DNA of 64,000 nt from Ophiocordyceps camponoti-saundersi (nom. inval.). Its lineage: Eukaryota > Ascomycota > Sordariomycetes > Hypocreales > Ophiocordycipitaceae. The notes beneath the pieces are model-generated. The model worked only from the letters and a program-made list of their open reading frames with translations, ran no database searches and was not told the DNA's origin. The stretch is from positions 186,001 through 250,000 of the forward strand of contig PDHQ01000001.1 in assembly GCA_003339415.1 (NCBI GenBank). Direction: 5' to 3'. A program made the translations under genes and the position numbers. Positions 1 through 10,883 of this stretch are shown here, piece after piece; position 1 is the stretch's first letter; each line of letters opens with the position of its first letter.

Positions 1-734
1 AAGCATAGCATCACATACCTGGCTATCAAGGCCTTGCGACCGGGCATCTTGTTTGGATCGGCGAGGATTTTCAAATTCTTGTATGCGGCGGAAGCAGCAT
101 CGATAGCTGCTATGGCGGCCTCGGCATCCCGCGTATTATTCTGACGGATGGCAGACTTCTAGCCTGCCAGGGCGTCGAGTAAGACGTGAGGAGCCGGCTC
201 GCAGGTTTCATGGGAGGAGGCGCATGGGCCGCATCTCTGGGAGAACTCTGTCGTTCTGCAAGTCAGACGCTGGCTTGCGCAGCGGAAGCAAGATGTGCCG
301 TTGTTGTAGAGCTTTCCAGGCAGACGGGCTGGGATGTCGTCGGCCTCGGTGCTCGGTAGGGTTACGGCGCGGAGGCGGCCTAGCCACTTATTCTTGGTGG
401 TGGGGATGATAGGGGGCTGGTTTCGCAGGGGAGCCTTTGGTTAGTGAGGATCAGATTCGGAAGAGAAGACGGGATATGGGGGGTGATGAGGGCGGCTTAC
501 CGGCTTGGGCTTGACCTTGGTTTTAACCCTGGTGTTGATCTTCTCGATATCGGGTTTAACATCGTCGTCTTCACTCTTAATATCGGCTTTAGAGTTACTT
601 TCTTCGTCTTCAGCCTTCGTCTTAATAGTCATAGACTTGACATCCCAAGGATCATTAAGCCACGACTCGTCAGACGAAGATGAAGCTTCGAAGACGGAGT
701 AGTCCTCGGTATCACTAATGTGACTTCTGCTCAT
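1..734 (-). pseudogene. Cysteine-cluster (Zn2Cys6-like) hypothetical protein with in-frame TAG; possible pseudogene
   Basis: Read on the minus strand, exon 1 starts at the ATG at 734 and ends at 501. An 84-nt GT-AG intron (500-417) joins in phase 0 to an exon starting at 416. Exon 1 is acidic and Ser/Lys-rich. Exon 2 carries six cysteines spaced C-x2-C-x6-C-x8-C-x2-C-x6-C, which fits the fungal Zn2Cys6 spacing although it is not N-terminal. The frame meets TAG at 161-159 but then stays open, Ala-rich and helix-like, to a possible donor (AG then GTATGT) at the window edge. A CAG-to-TAG change would explain the stop and fits RIP. A 45-nt phase-0 intron starting GTCTTA and ending GTCAG would also remove it. 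The gene continues beyond position 1. Function is unknown; DNA binding is only suggested by spacing. Confidence 0.5.
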
Positions 735-1208
735 CTTCTGACGACGGCGATGGAGACGAGGAGCCGTCATGAGAGACGATTTCGCGGTAGCTCTGGTAAG
801 GTGGATGTTCGGTAGGTGAGTGATGGCTTAGTTGATCCGTATGATCCATTCTTGTCGTAGAGGCTGCCTTCAGCAAACGCGTGTCAGACGCGGGGGGGAC
901 GCGTCTGGGGAAGGAAGAAAAGAGTGTGTCGTCGGATAGCACGTGACAGCACTCCTCCTCATCCTCCGACTACCCTCCTCGCAGCAAACGTTTGCACTGC
1001 AACCTTGTCAAGGTTGACTCTCCTTTCTCCTACTCCTTGTTCCCCTTCTTTTCCTTCTCCTTCCATCACCTTCTTTTCTACTCATTCAACTATCATCCAT
1101 CGTCGGCGGCAATGCTCTCGACGTATTCTCATCCCTCCGTCGCAGGATAGTCATCGTCCTCCTCTTCAAAAAGGGTCGAACCAAAAAAAAAAAAATCCAA
1201 ACAGCATC
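735..1208. promoter_or_regulatory. Intergenic region upstream of two divergent genes
   Basis: This 474-bp stretch separates the minus-strand cysteine-cluster gene from the plus-strand phosphatase. The part from about 960 is CT-rich and ends in an A-run just before the phosphatase ATG, as in many fungal 5' leaders. No clear TATA box is seen. Confidence 0.4.
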
Positions 1209-2171
1209 ATGGCTCCAGGCAGCCCGATGGCGACGGAAGACGACAGCTGGGGCTCTCAGCCTCCCCCTGACGCGATTCGCATGGCTCCCTACTCGCTACG
1301 AGCGCCGAGCCCGCCTCCGCTAAACATTCCAGTCATCCACGCATCGGCTGCCATTCATCTCACGCCCTCGGCCGAGGGGATCGACCCGACAATGTTGACG
1401 ACGGACGACGTCCTCCTCATCACCGGCGGTAAGCCGCACCTCGCCGCCACCGATCACATCTCATCCTGGCGTTATGAGGATCGCCGTATGGCTCAACCTA
1501 TCCTCGACTTCCTCTACCTCGGTCCCGTCAGCGTCGTTCGCGATGACGACTTTTTGCGCCGAGAGGCCATCTCCATGATTATCGTCGCCCGTGACGCCCG
1601 CATGGCTGAGACGCGTCTTATAAGTGTCGACGCTGCCGCCACTCGTCGGGGAATCCTCTGTCACTTTGTTGATTTCGAGTCTCCTTCCGGTCTCATCAAC
1701 GCCTGGTTCCGTGCCGTTCGCCTCATCAACCATCATCTCCTCGCCTTTCATCACGCATACGGCCCTTCCCGTCGTGGAAAAGTCTTGGTCACATGTGAGA
1801 CGGGAAATGACCGGTCTGCCGCCATCGTCGTCGCTTACCTCATGGCTCTTTTCGGCGCCGACACGATCCAGGCCATCCAGTTCATCATGGTGCAGCGGTT
1901 CTGTTGCTTCTTCGACGAGGATGCCAAGCGCCTTCTCGCCGCCTGGTATGACATATTGAAGGCTCGTTGTGCCGTCGCCAGCCAGCCGTCGCCGCACGAT
2001 GTCTCGAGCCAGCAGCCCCAGGCGCAAGACGGCTGCTGGCCCACCCCGGCCTTCATGGCCGTCATCCCCGAGGCCAAGGTCAAGCGGGGGATCGACGACG
2101 TGACGGACGTTCTAGATGCCGACCGCTTCATCGGACGGGAATACTTGGCACCTTTTGGCGACAAGAAGTGA
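1209..2171 (+). CDS. STYX-like dual-specificity protein phosphatase
   Basis: Single-exon gene of 320 aa. The open frame extends upstream to 924, but that part is CT-rich leader sequence, so the ATG at 1209 (MAPGSPMATEDD) is preferred. A WRYEDRRMAQ..LYLGP segment near residue 90 matches the start of the STYX/DUSP fold. The phosphatase loop CETGNDRS follows at about residues 200-207 and keeps the CX5R signature. Animal STYX has lost this cysteine; here it is present, so catalysis is chemically possible. Downstream, VQRFCCFFDEDAKR aligns with the Q-x-R-R segment of the family. The protein would dephosphorylate Ser/Thr/Tyr residues or act as a phospho-binding scaffold; the substrate is unknown. 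A Pro/Gln-rich tail of about 70 aa follows the domain. Confidence 0.8.
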   Translation: MAPGSPMATEDDSWGSQPPPDAIRMAPYSLRAPSPPPLNIPVIHASAAIHLTPSAEGIDPTMLTTDDVLLITGGKPHLAATDHISSWRYEDRRMAQPILDFLYLGPVSVVRDDDFLRREAISMIIVARDARMAETRLISVDAAATRRGILCHFVDFESPSGLINAWFRAVRLINHHLLAFHHAYGPSRRGKVLVTCETGNDRSAAIVVAYLMALFGADTIQAIQFIMVQRFCCFFDEDAKRLLAAWYDILKARCAVASQPSPHDVSSQQPQAQDGCWPTPAFMAVIPEAKVKRGIDDVTDVLDADRFIGREYLAPFGDKK

Positions 2172-3955
2172 AATGCCAACCTGCCTTGGCTTTTGCTGTG
2201 AAATACACAATAGGCAATCCTTCTTTCGACCCTCTCCTGCCTAGGTAACTTGTGAGGTAAGTTTCTCTCTGCTCCGTCTTCGGCCAAGTAACAATGACTT
2301 GGGTCGAGTTGAAAGATGACGCAGGAACACACAACTTGGCCAGAATACACTGAGCAATAGGAAAGCTGTTTAGCTGTTGACGGAGTATCACTGAGAGTGG
2401 CTGTATAGGTAGGCAGGTAGGCATAACAAGGTCATTGAGTGCCATATTGTCTGCCTTTGTCGGTTGCTGCTACTCCTCGGTCTGCTGACTGCGTTGCACC
2501 CTTTCTACTGTTTACCTACATATACGGGGATTTGCTGGCTGGTCGGTCTGCCGGCGGGAGTATAAATAACCCCCTTTCCCTTTCCCCTTCCTCTCTCTCT
2601 CGTCAGGTTCCCTCTTCCTCTTTTCTCTTCTTCTGTCATATTCGGTCAGTCTTGGGGTTTGGTCCGACTTGGCTCTTTGGCAGTCTTTTGTCTCTCTCAC
2701 GTCTTGGTTTCGCCTTACCTTTGAGCTTATCTCTTCTGCACGCCTTGGGCTTTCTATTCGCTTTCCGGACTGGTCTCTTGAGCGCACATCTCATCTTGCA
2801 TCGGACCCCCTTGAGCTGGTCTCTTGGGCGCCTATTCAAAATCCGCATTGATCTTCTCTCTTCGAGGTCTCGCTCAACGGAACTATTCACTCTATCCTTT
2901 GGTCGCCTCATCTTTGACGCATCGTGGTACCCTGGTGACTACCTACCTAGTCTTGGTGCCTCCGTTATTCAATCCCCTTTGCACCATCGAGACCACTTTC
3001 TGTCGATACGAACAAGATTGTCGAAACGTCAACCTAAACCCTTTTCTTACTCTTCGCAAAGAAGAGCCAGCAGATGCCGGAGGAACTGGATCCCGAGCTT
3101 CTCGATTGGAACGATTCGTTCCAGCAGACGCAGCTGGGCGGTATCTCGTATACGAGTCTGAGGAGGCTGCGTCAGGGAGGGTCCGATTCGGAGAGAAAGG
3201 GGGAGAGCCAGTTGAAGTTGGAGTAATCAACGACGACGAAGAGCAGCAAGCCGGAATCTCCATCGACAGACCGTCTCAGAAATCAGACGACGAAGACTTG
3301 CAAATGCCAGATGCGTCTCTGAGCGCGATGCCGGGTACGTGTTTCTACCACGTCTCGGCAGCCGTCACAACCGTCGGGAGACACATCCTCGTCTCGTGCC
3401 GACGGTCCTAGCACATGGTGACGGGGCACGACTATCACATCGTGCGCGGGGCAGGCAACGTCCCCGTGGTGTACAGAAGAGGCTGAAGACGTGGCGAAAG
3501 GACAGAGCCAACGACTGAGAGCAAGAGGTCTTCCCCGCCGCGGCTCACCAAGTCCGATCTTTCGCTGAAGCGGAGAAAAAGTCCTGAAAGACTTAGCTGG
3601 GTCTCATTCTCGGCTTGTTGAGAAACGCCGTGGAGGTGAACGGGGAGGAGGTGGAAGGGAGAGTGAGAGAGGAGGGGGAAGGGGACGGGCGATGAGGTGG
3701 AAGTGGAGCGAGAGAAGACCTCTGGTTCTACTTCTTTTGCTCTGTCTTCTTTCATCTCTGCTTCTGCCTGATCCTGAATGTTATCGAATATGGAACAGGG
3801 GGTAAGGCAGATAGGCACGAAAGTTGTTTGGTTCTCGCCCTCATCCATTTTCTCCCCCCTTTCTCCTCCTTCATGATCGAAGAACCATCAGATAATCAAC
3901 CTCTGATAACTGAAACAGAAAGACGCAGCAGCGAAATCAAAGAAACAAACCCGCT
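2172..3955. other. Intergenic stretch with a TATA box and CT-rich leader
   Basis: This 1.8-kb stretch lies between the phosphatase stop and the Dicer stop. It has a good TATA-like site (GTATAAATAA, about 2560-2569) followed by a CT-rich tract (2571-2635), the usual shape of an active fungal promoter on the plus strand. The only plausible coding segment below it is the 50-codon ORF at 3074. Longer ORFs here are low-complexity readings of the CT tract. Confidence 0.4.
3074..3226 (+). CDS. Possible small hypothetical protein
   Basis: A 50-codon ORF starting MPEELDPELLDWND lies about 500 nt below the TATA box at 2560. Its composition (acidic start, then polar and basic) looks more like protein than the overlapping longer frame. 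Its final codons read TTG GAG TAA, and GTAATC inside them could be a splice donor, so the true C-terminus may lie downstream. No family is recognised. The gene call rests on promoter context and composition only. Confidence 0.25.
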   Translation: MPEELDPELLDWNDSFQQTQLGGISYTSLRRLRQGGSDSERKGESQLKLE

Positions 3956-6900
3956 TCAAACACAATCACAGCCCACCTTCTCCCTAAACACCCCCCTATC
4001 CCACTTCCCAACCAAGGCCAACGCCTCCTGAGCAGCCACGGCCTTCGCATCCCTCCCCGCCCTCGCAGAAGCACTAGCCAAAGCCCGACCGTGAACCATA
4101 AGCGCGCAGACGACGTCCTCGTCAATCATGGCGGCGGCGCCCCGCTCGACGGGGCAGGGAACGGCCGAGACGCAGAGTCGCCAGTCTTTGCAGCCGAGGC
4201 CGTCCTGAAGGAGGTGCGAAAGGGCCGTTACCGGATGGTCGGCTACGTACGTCTCGAAGGGCGTCATGTCCTCGAAGTAAGGGTAGATGACGCGGGTGAA
4301 GAAGTCGCGGATCCGAGACATGTCGTAGCCGGAGTCTACGAAGATGGCTCCCACCAACGCCTCGAGCATGTCGGAAAGGGCTTTGGGAGGCGCCGACGTC
4401 TTGAGCCATACTTCTCTCGACTCGGCTGCGGCTACCATCTCCATCTCGGCCACGTAACCGGCTACCTGGCTCATGAGGCTGGACGTCGTCATGAGGAGGT
4501 GACGCTGAAGGCCGAGACGGACGGCTAGGTAGCCGAAGAAGTGGTTCGAGACCATGACCATCTTGTGTTCGGTGAGGCACTGGGGATCCGCGTTGGGGAA
4601 CCGGTGGAAGAGATGATCGACGACCACCATGTCCAGCAGGGCGTCGCCGAGGAACTCGAGCCTCTGGTAGTTGGGAATCTTGTCCTCGTACGGGTAGGAA
4701 GGGTGCTTGAATGCGCTCCGCAGCAGCGTCGGATGCCGAAACCGGTACCCCGTCGCGCGGTAGATGGGTTCGATGGCCGCCCTCTGCGCCGCCGTAGGCT
4801 GGGCCGTCTGCCACGCCGGCATGACAAAGGCCTTGTGGTAATCGTCAAACTTGACCATCTTGTGATACTTGCCGCTCACCATCTTGGACACGGCCTTGAC
4901 GGCCAAGTCGAGGCTCAAGTTGTCGTCTCTGCCGGTGAGGTAAGCGGCGCCGATCAAGGCTTCGCAGACGTCGGCGATGGACTTGTCGGCCAGGGAATGC
5001 CAGACCTCGGTCTTCGGCAGCTTGCCCTTTTTCAGTTTCAAGTTCGGGTACCATGACCGTCGGTCGAATGCCTTGGATCGGACGTACTCCTGAAGCTTAC
5101 GGTCAACGGCATGATTGAAGAGGTTCAAGTTACAGACGAGCATCATGCGCTCGACGTGGTACTCGAACTCGTCGAATGACGGCAAGAGAGTGAAGAGGGA
5201 TATGGTCGTGGCCATCTTGAGAAAGCAGTCGCCGAGGAATTCGAGACGCTCGTAGTTGGGGCCCATGCCGACCTGAAAGTTGACCTGCTCTTGACCGTGC
5301 TCCTCCGTGTTGCAGCTGTCCTTGGTGAAAGCCTCGAGCGCCAGCGACGGTCGAATCGACTGCAAGTCCAGCAAGCAGCATGCCTCGGTCACTATCAGAG
5401 CGGAGTCGAGGCGGAACATCATGACGGGCACCAACAGCGCCATGGAGACGATGCCAATCGGCAGCTATGACCGGCTGTTAGCAACGGGTGTCGTCTCATG
5501 CATCTAGGACATACAAGGGGGGGGGGGGGGGGCCTTACCGCAGACAAGCGAAGGGGCTCGAGAATAATCCAGCAGCGCATATCCCGCTTCTCCTCTTGCT
5601 CGTTCTCGACCAAAAAGTTACGCCGGACAGACAAGAGCTCCGCCTTGACGACCGGCTGGTCCTCTCGCCAGACCTGCCGTCTCCGGGACTCCCTAGACAG
5701 ACTGTTACTGTACTGCTTGACGCTCTTGTCCGTGTCCCTATACGACCTGCTCTTGGGCTCGGGGACGCCGTCCGGAACACGATCGCTGGGCTTGAGACTC
5801 TTGTCAACGCCGTGCAAGATGAACTTTCTCGATCCATCCCACGGATCTATAACGAGCTTATGCTCGAAGAAGTCATCCGGCTTTCCGCTCCAGTCCGGAG
5901 CCTCGGCCCCGGCCAGCGCCGCCGCCTCCCAGTCGACGCGGCGCGGACCGTCGGCGACCGGCGCGAGTAAGTAGGGCATATCCTCTGCCGTCGCCACGTA
6001 TTCCTTGCTGAAGACGTCTTTGAAGATGGCCAGCGTGAACCGCGTCAGGGCTTCGGCCTCGTCTTGTGAAAGGCGAAGGGGCGACGACGAACCGAGACGG
6101 GCCGTCGTCGTGCGACCTTGGTCGAAATAGAGCGCCGTCGGCTCCAGCTGCGGCAGGGGACACCTGGTGATAATCATCAACGGGCTCGTCGGTCGGCCAG
6201 GCGAAGACGAATCCTCGAGGGACAAGACTGTGGCGAAGGCATCCGTAAAGGGGCCCAGTCTCGTCCAGACATCCGGCTTGACGCGCATGATGTACTGCTC
6301 CTTTTTGTTGGCACTGATGGCGAGGCGGGCGTTTCGCCAGCGAGGCAACTGCTTCTGTAGGGTCGGCTGTAGATGGCCGTTGATGAGCTTCCGCTGTATG
6401 AGCTTGACGCAGGCCTGAAAGGCCGCCGAACAGCGGGCCGTCCGCTTGTTCCGCTGCGGAGACCCTTCCTGCGACCTGATCGGACTCGACTCGGGCAGAA
6501 GGACGGTGGCGACGTACTTCTTGGTAGGCAGATAGGTGATGACATACTCGGGTGAGGCCGAGGCATCGAGCGAGGCCACGAATTTGGCGAGAACCTCGAG
6601 GCTGGAGGTATACGTCAGGCGGGCGCCCGTCTCCTTGATCTCGTGAAACTTCTGCATGATGCTCTCGTTCTCCAGCATCTGGTCCAAGTCGTCCGTGTAC
6701 GTCTGCAGCTTCCTATCAGCAGGTAGGGCAGAGCAGAAGCTGCGCAAGGCGTTGGCGTCCTTGGTCGCCTGCTTGAGCCGCCTCAGATGCTGCCTGTTGC
6801 CGGCCTCTACCAGGCTGACGTACGTCGATTGGGCCTTGCGGGCGCGGCCCTTGGATTGAATGTACTGAATGGCGGAATCGTAGAGGTCGAAGCGGATGAT

Positions 6901-8590
6901 GAGGTCGCACTCCGGGATGTCGATGCCTTCTTCCGCCACCTGGGTTGAGAAGAGGCAGTTGGTCTCGCCTCTCCTGAAGCGCTGAAGAGCCAGGACTTGG
7001 TCGCGGAACGTCATGCTGACGAGGCTAGACGCGGATTGAATACCGACCTTGTGATTCTTTGTTAGCTATGCTCGGGAAGTGAAGGTAAGGCAAATATGAG
7101 CTCACCAGATAGGATGGCAATAAGCCTTCGATGCGCTGGCCGTTGGTCTGAAGAGCATCGGCAAGGAGCAGAGCCGTGTACCGCTTCTGCACGAAGACGA
7201 TGCACCGGCGAGTATCCTGTCTCTTGAAGGCGTCCTCGAGACAGTTCCGGAGCGCCGTGAACTTGGACGAGTAGTCGTTGGGCTGCGGCGCGTCTTTGGC
7301 GGCGCTCTCACGAATCATCTTCTGGATCTTTCGCATATTCTCCTGGACTTTGTCGGCCTCCCCCGCTCCCGCAGCGTGCGCCTGTCCCGTCCGCTTGACG
7401 ATCTCGGCGTCTGTCACCAGCAGCTCCCAGTACCGATCGGCGCAGCGGGGGCCGAGGGTAGATGCCGCCTCGAGAGACGAGTCGAGATGAATACGATAGG
7501 AGTAGTCGTCCTGGATAAGAGCCGCAATCCGGTTCCAAAGAGACGTGCGTGCATCTTCCGGCGGCACCAACTTGGAGTAGGATTCCTTGGTCTCAAGCTG
7601 CTGTCGCTGAGACTGGCTCTGCATGAGGACCTCGTCCGACACCGTGGCGATCTCGCTACAGAGCATCGTCTCAAGCTCTGACGCGGCAGCCCTCAGATCT
7701 CTAGTCTGAGTGTCAACTGGCGAGGCGGTCATGCCCAGGATACGAGGCCGAGAGTCTTGAGGCTGACGGCGGTAATGATCCTGGATGATCCTAGCGTAAG
7801 GGTGATTCTTCTTGGTGTGATGGGCCTCGTCGATGATCAAGAGGTTGACCTGACGCATCTGCAAGAAGCCGTTGTTGAGACAGTCGAGGAGAACCTGGGC
7901 GGTGCAGACGAAAGCCATGTTCTCGACGAGCTGCTGTTCCCAAAAGTCCTTTGTCCGCAAGACGCCGGACAGCTCGCCGTGGAACTTGGCGATGGGATGC
8001 TCCAAGTTGGCGCGCAGCACGCTGTACTGCTGCACACAGAGGGCCACCTTGTCTACGACGAAGAAGGCGACGCGAGGTGATTCGCCGGCGGCACGCCTCT
8101 CAAGTTCTTGGTCAAGGATGTGTCTGAGAAGAAGGGCAGCAATGAGAGTCTTTCCCGAGCCTGAGGAACGACAAAAAAGGGTCAGCCTGGCAACTGGGTA
8201 AAGACTGGGTGGGTGTTAGATGGAGAACTTGCCTGTATCGAGGACGATGATGATATTCCTGTCCTTGGCACGCTCAAACAACTCCGTCTGATACTCTCGC
8301 GGAGACGAAATGATGCGTCTTTCTTCATTATGCTTGATCAAGTTGGCAGTCGAGAAGCGGTCGACGCTCCGAACCCCATCGACCGGGGTTTTCTGGCTCT
8401 CAATAATCCACTGCTTAAAAGCCGCATCGCCCCGACGCCTTCTGGCCGATGGCTCGCGAGGGTCGACGACGGGTTGTGGTAGATGGCGATACTTATCGAT
8501 GGCGTCATCATCTTCGCTATCGCTAAGGACGTTGGCGTCTGGCTCGAGGAGCGACGGCGACGGCGCTCCTTCTATCTTCGCTTCTGACAT
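3956..8590 (-). CDS. dcl1: Dicer-like protein 1 (ribonuclease III)
   Basis: Exons 8590-8233, 8160-7106, 7047-5539 and 5464-3956 give 1476 aa, a normal Dicer length. Order: Walker A DTGSGKT (K about 123), DEAH box (230-233), GMTASP motif, helicase C-terminal AEEGIDIPECD and QSKGRARK motifs, the Dicer-dimerisation region, then two RNase III domains. The signatures ERLEFLGD (about 1047-1053) and QRLEFLGD (about 1242-1248) keep the acidic catalytic residues, and both domains keep the second motif (DVCEALIGA, DMLEALVGA). A short dsRNA-binding-like tail follows. The N-terminus (PREYQTELFERAK) and tail resemble fungal DCL1 more than DCL2. It should cut dsRNA into small RNAs for silencing. Intron 1 (8232-8161) is GC-AG (AG then GCAAGT) and lies inside the Walker A codons; no GT donor rebuilds the loop. 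Intron 3 (5538-5465) contains about 16 consecutive C. Confidence 0.93.
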
Positions 8591-9295
8591 GACGATCCTG
8601 CTTTGAGGGAGAGGCGACTCGACGGCGAGGCTTCAGAAGGGGGGAGAAAGAAGCAGAGGAGGGTGCGATGAGGCGCGGGTTTTTATTTTCCGAGGAGAGG
8701 CATCATTTTGGTGGTGGTGGTTGGTGCGAGAAGAAGGGCGAAGAAAAATGGAGAAGATGCCGAAGATCAGATGAATGGGGGCTCCTTTTGAGGAAGAGAG
8801 GAGAAGAGAGAGAGAGAGAGAGAGAGAAAGGCGAGGTCAAAGGAGCGTTGATGGGTGACATGTTTTGAGTGGTGAAGGGATTTTCAACCGTGGATTTAAA
8901 CGGGCACTTGCAGCAAGCAGTATCGCTCTGGTATCGATACCATCAGTCCATCACCAGTTGACCACCGTCACTCAACCTCACTCACTCCACTCACTCTCTC
9001 TCTCTATCTCTCTATCTCTCACTCACTCACTGACCATCACCATCACCATCACCATCACGAGACTCAGCAAGAGAAGGAAACAGACGGAAAGACCATGTAC
9101 ATCTACAGTTGGCGATGATTCTCTATCTTTACATATCTAACACATCTATGAGCCCCAGCTTGCCCGATATACACATACATACACCCATCTTGTGAATACC
9201 CAGGACCAAGATGGCCTCTCATCCTACCATCCTAGGTCTCTACGAATGACGATTCATTGATGCGCATCGTCGAGAATCGCTTCCAACATCCCCCC
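8591..9295. other. Intergenic region between Dicer 5' end and SDR 3' end
   Basis: It contains a GA-dinucleotide run (about 8803-8826), a CT/TCAC-rich stretch with an (ATCACC)n-like run near 9030-9058, and no convincing ORF. The part next to 8590 should hold the Dicer promoter. Confidence 0.5.
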
Positions 9296-10555
9296 TCACC
9301 GATCCATCCCATCTTTGCGCTTACCCGTCCCCTTCTGCCTCTTCTGCGCCTCCTTCCCCTTCTTGATAGCCTCCACCAAAGACCCAACCTCATCAGCCTT
9401 CCTCCTCTCCTCCTCCTCCTCCTCCCTCTTCCTCAGCCTCGCCTTTTCCGCCCCCCTCCTCTTCGCCGACTCCTTCTCCGTCCTCTCGATGAGCGCATCC
9501 GTCTCCTCCCAAAGTTTCTTAGCGACGGCCTCGTCCCGGACCTCGGCGCGCGCAAAGTCCACCTCGGAGCACTCCTTGATCAACCTGCCGCCCGAAACCC
9601 GACCCAGCTCCGATTCCATGGCGGCGTGCAGTATCGACTGCGCCGCCTTGTACGGCGACTTGAGGAGGATCCACGGCACGGCGTAGAAGGCGAGGTAGAG
9701 GCCCAGGCCCGCCAGGCTGCCCCGTGTGAGCCACGTGCGCGTGCTAGGGGTCCGGCTGAGACCGGGGTCGACGAAGATGACGCGAGCGTTCATCGGTAGC
9801 TGATCTGGTCGTTTGTAGGCCGCGAGGTGCTTCTGAAATGCCTGTCCGAAGACGTTGAGGGCGAGCTTGCTCCGCGCATAAGCCGTGCTCGCGCTCCAAT
9901 TCTTCGTAGATATGGCCTCTCGCAGAGAGGGCGAGGCGATGTAAGAGGAGCAGGTCGTCATGATGATGCGAACGTCGCGGTCAAACGGCTGCGCCTTGAT
10001 GGCAGGGCTCAGTATAGCGAGCAGGTGAAAGTTGGCGACAAAGTTGACCATCCACATATGCTCGATACCCTCTTCCGTCTCACGCCTCTCGCCACCGGGC
10101 GGCGTCAAGGCCGCGGCGCAGAGAACAATCATATCCAGACGCCTCGGCGGCGCATTGTCGATCCACTTGGTAGCAAAAGTTCGGATGCTATGCAAGCTAG
10201 CGAGGTCGACCTGCTCAGCGTAGATGAGCTGATTGCCCGTCGCATCGCGCAGGTCCTGAACATATTCCGCCACGAACGGATCCGACGGAGGTTCGCGAGT
10301 GAGAAGGACGAGCTGAGCGCCGCGAGAGGCCAATTCGCGCGCAGCCTGTGCGCCGACGCCCGACGTCCCGCCGGTGAAGAGCACCACCTTGCCGTGGAGA
10401 GGCCGCTCGGCTTCGTTGGACCGGCCGGCCGTCCAGCGCTTGAGGGTGACGAGCGTGACGACGGATAGCGAGAGGTAGAAGACGAGCCAGCGGTTGGCGG
10501 ACAGCCATTCGGGAGGGCCGTTTTCGATGACGTGGAAGATGAAGGGGAGGGGCAT
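9296..10555 (-). CDS. Membrane-anchored short-chain dehydrogenase/reductase
   Basis: Single-exon gene of 419 aa. A hydrophobic segment (about residues 22-40) precedes the Rossmann fold. The cofactor loop is TGGTSGVG at about 58-65, and the catalytic YARSK (Y-x3-K) follows a TTCSS serine motif. The usual NAG motif is replaced by CAA. It would oxidise or reduce a hydroxyl or carbonyl group with NAD(P)(H). Architecture resembles fungal Env9/retinol-dehydrogenase-like SDRs on ER or lipid-droplet membranes; that placement is from family knowledge. The last 80 residues are a Lys/Glu/Arg-rich coiled-coil-like tail, longer than usual. The substrate is unknown. Confidence 0.85.
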   Translation of the reverse strand: MPLPFIFHVIENGPPEWLSANRWLVFYLSLSVVTLVTLKRWTAGRSNEAERPLHGKVVLFTGGTSGVGAQAARELASRGAQLVLLTREPPSDPFVAEYVQDLRDATGNQLIYAEQVDLASLHSIRTFATKWIDNAPPRRLDMIVLCAAALTPPGGERRETEEGIEHMWMVNFVANFHLLAILSPAIKAQPFDRDVRIIMTTCSSYIASPSLREAISTKNWSASTAYARSKLALNVFGQAFQKHLAAYKRPDQLPMNARVIFVDPGLSRTPSTRTWLTRGSLAGLGLYLAFYAVPWILLKSPYKAAQSILHAAMESELGRVSGGRLIKECSEVDFARAEVRDEAVAKKLWEETDALIERTEKESAKRRGAEKARLRKREEEEEERRKADEVGSLVEAIKKGKEAQKRQKGTGKRKDGMDR

Positions 10556-10883
10556 CTTCCGCTGATTGAAGGGAAAAGGGGGGAGGAGGCATGAAGATGG
10601 TCAGTGGACGGGACTGAACTGACTGACTGACTGACTGACTGATAAGGTCGCGGCAACGGTTTCGAGCATGGCCGAGCTGCACGTGACGCGGACGGACCCT
10701 TTGTGATATCGTACATGCTATTTACACAGCCATCTTCTATATATCTATCCGTACAGCCAGCCTTTCATCACTTCACCACTTCATCATATGCCATTAATTA
10801 ACATGAGACTCGATATCGACACTCTTTTCGTATTTCCAATATCAAACAAAGACGACTCCCACGATGGCTTCCCTTCCTTTCCC
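10556..10883. promoter_or_regulatory. Short intergenic region upstream of the SDR gene
   Basis: This 328-bp gap separates the SDR start from the DUF2235 stop. It has a (GACT)n run (about 10615-10640) and a TATA-rich patch near 10736-10746. No gene is seen. Confidence 0.4.

Noticed and set aside
924..1208. N-terminal extension of the phosphatase frame (95 codons)
   Set aside because: CT-rich Ser/Pro/Thr translation typical of a leader; the ATG at 1209 follows an A-run and starts sensible sequence.
2439..3161. 240-codon plus-strand ORF
   Set aside because: Reads through the TATA box and CT-rich leader; Leu/Ser/Phe-rich with no domain.
3435..3848. 137-codon minus-strand ORF
   Set aside because: No domain, composition set by GA/CT-rich DNA, no promoter or splice support.
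3956..8590. Assignment as Dicer-like 2 instead of Dicer-like 1
   Set aside because: The long N-terminal extension before the helicase and the PREYQ...FERAK start fit DCL1; a tree would settle it.
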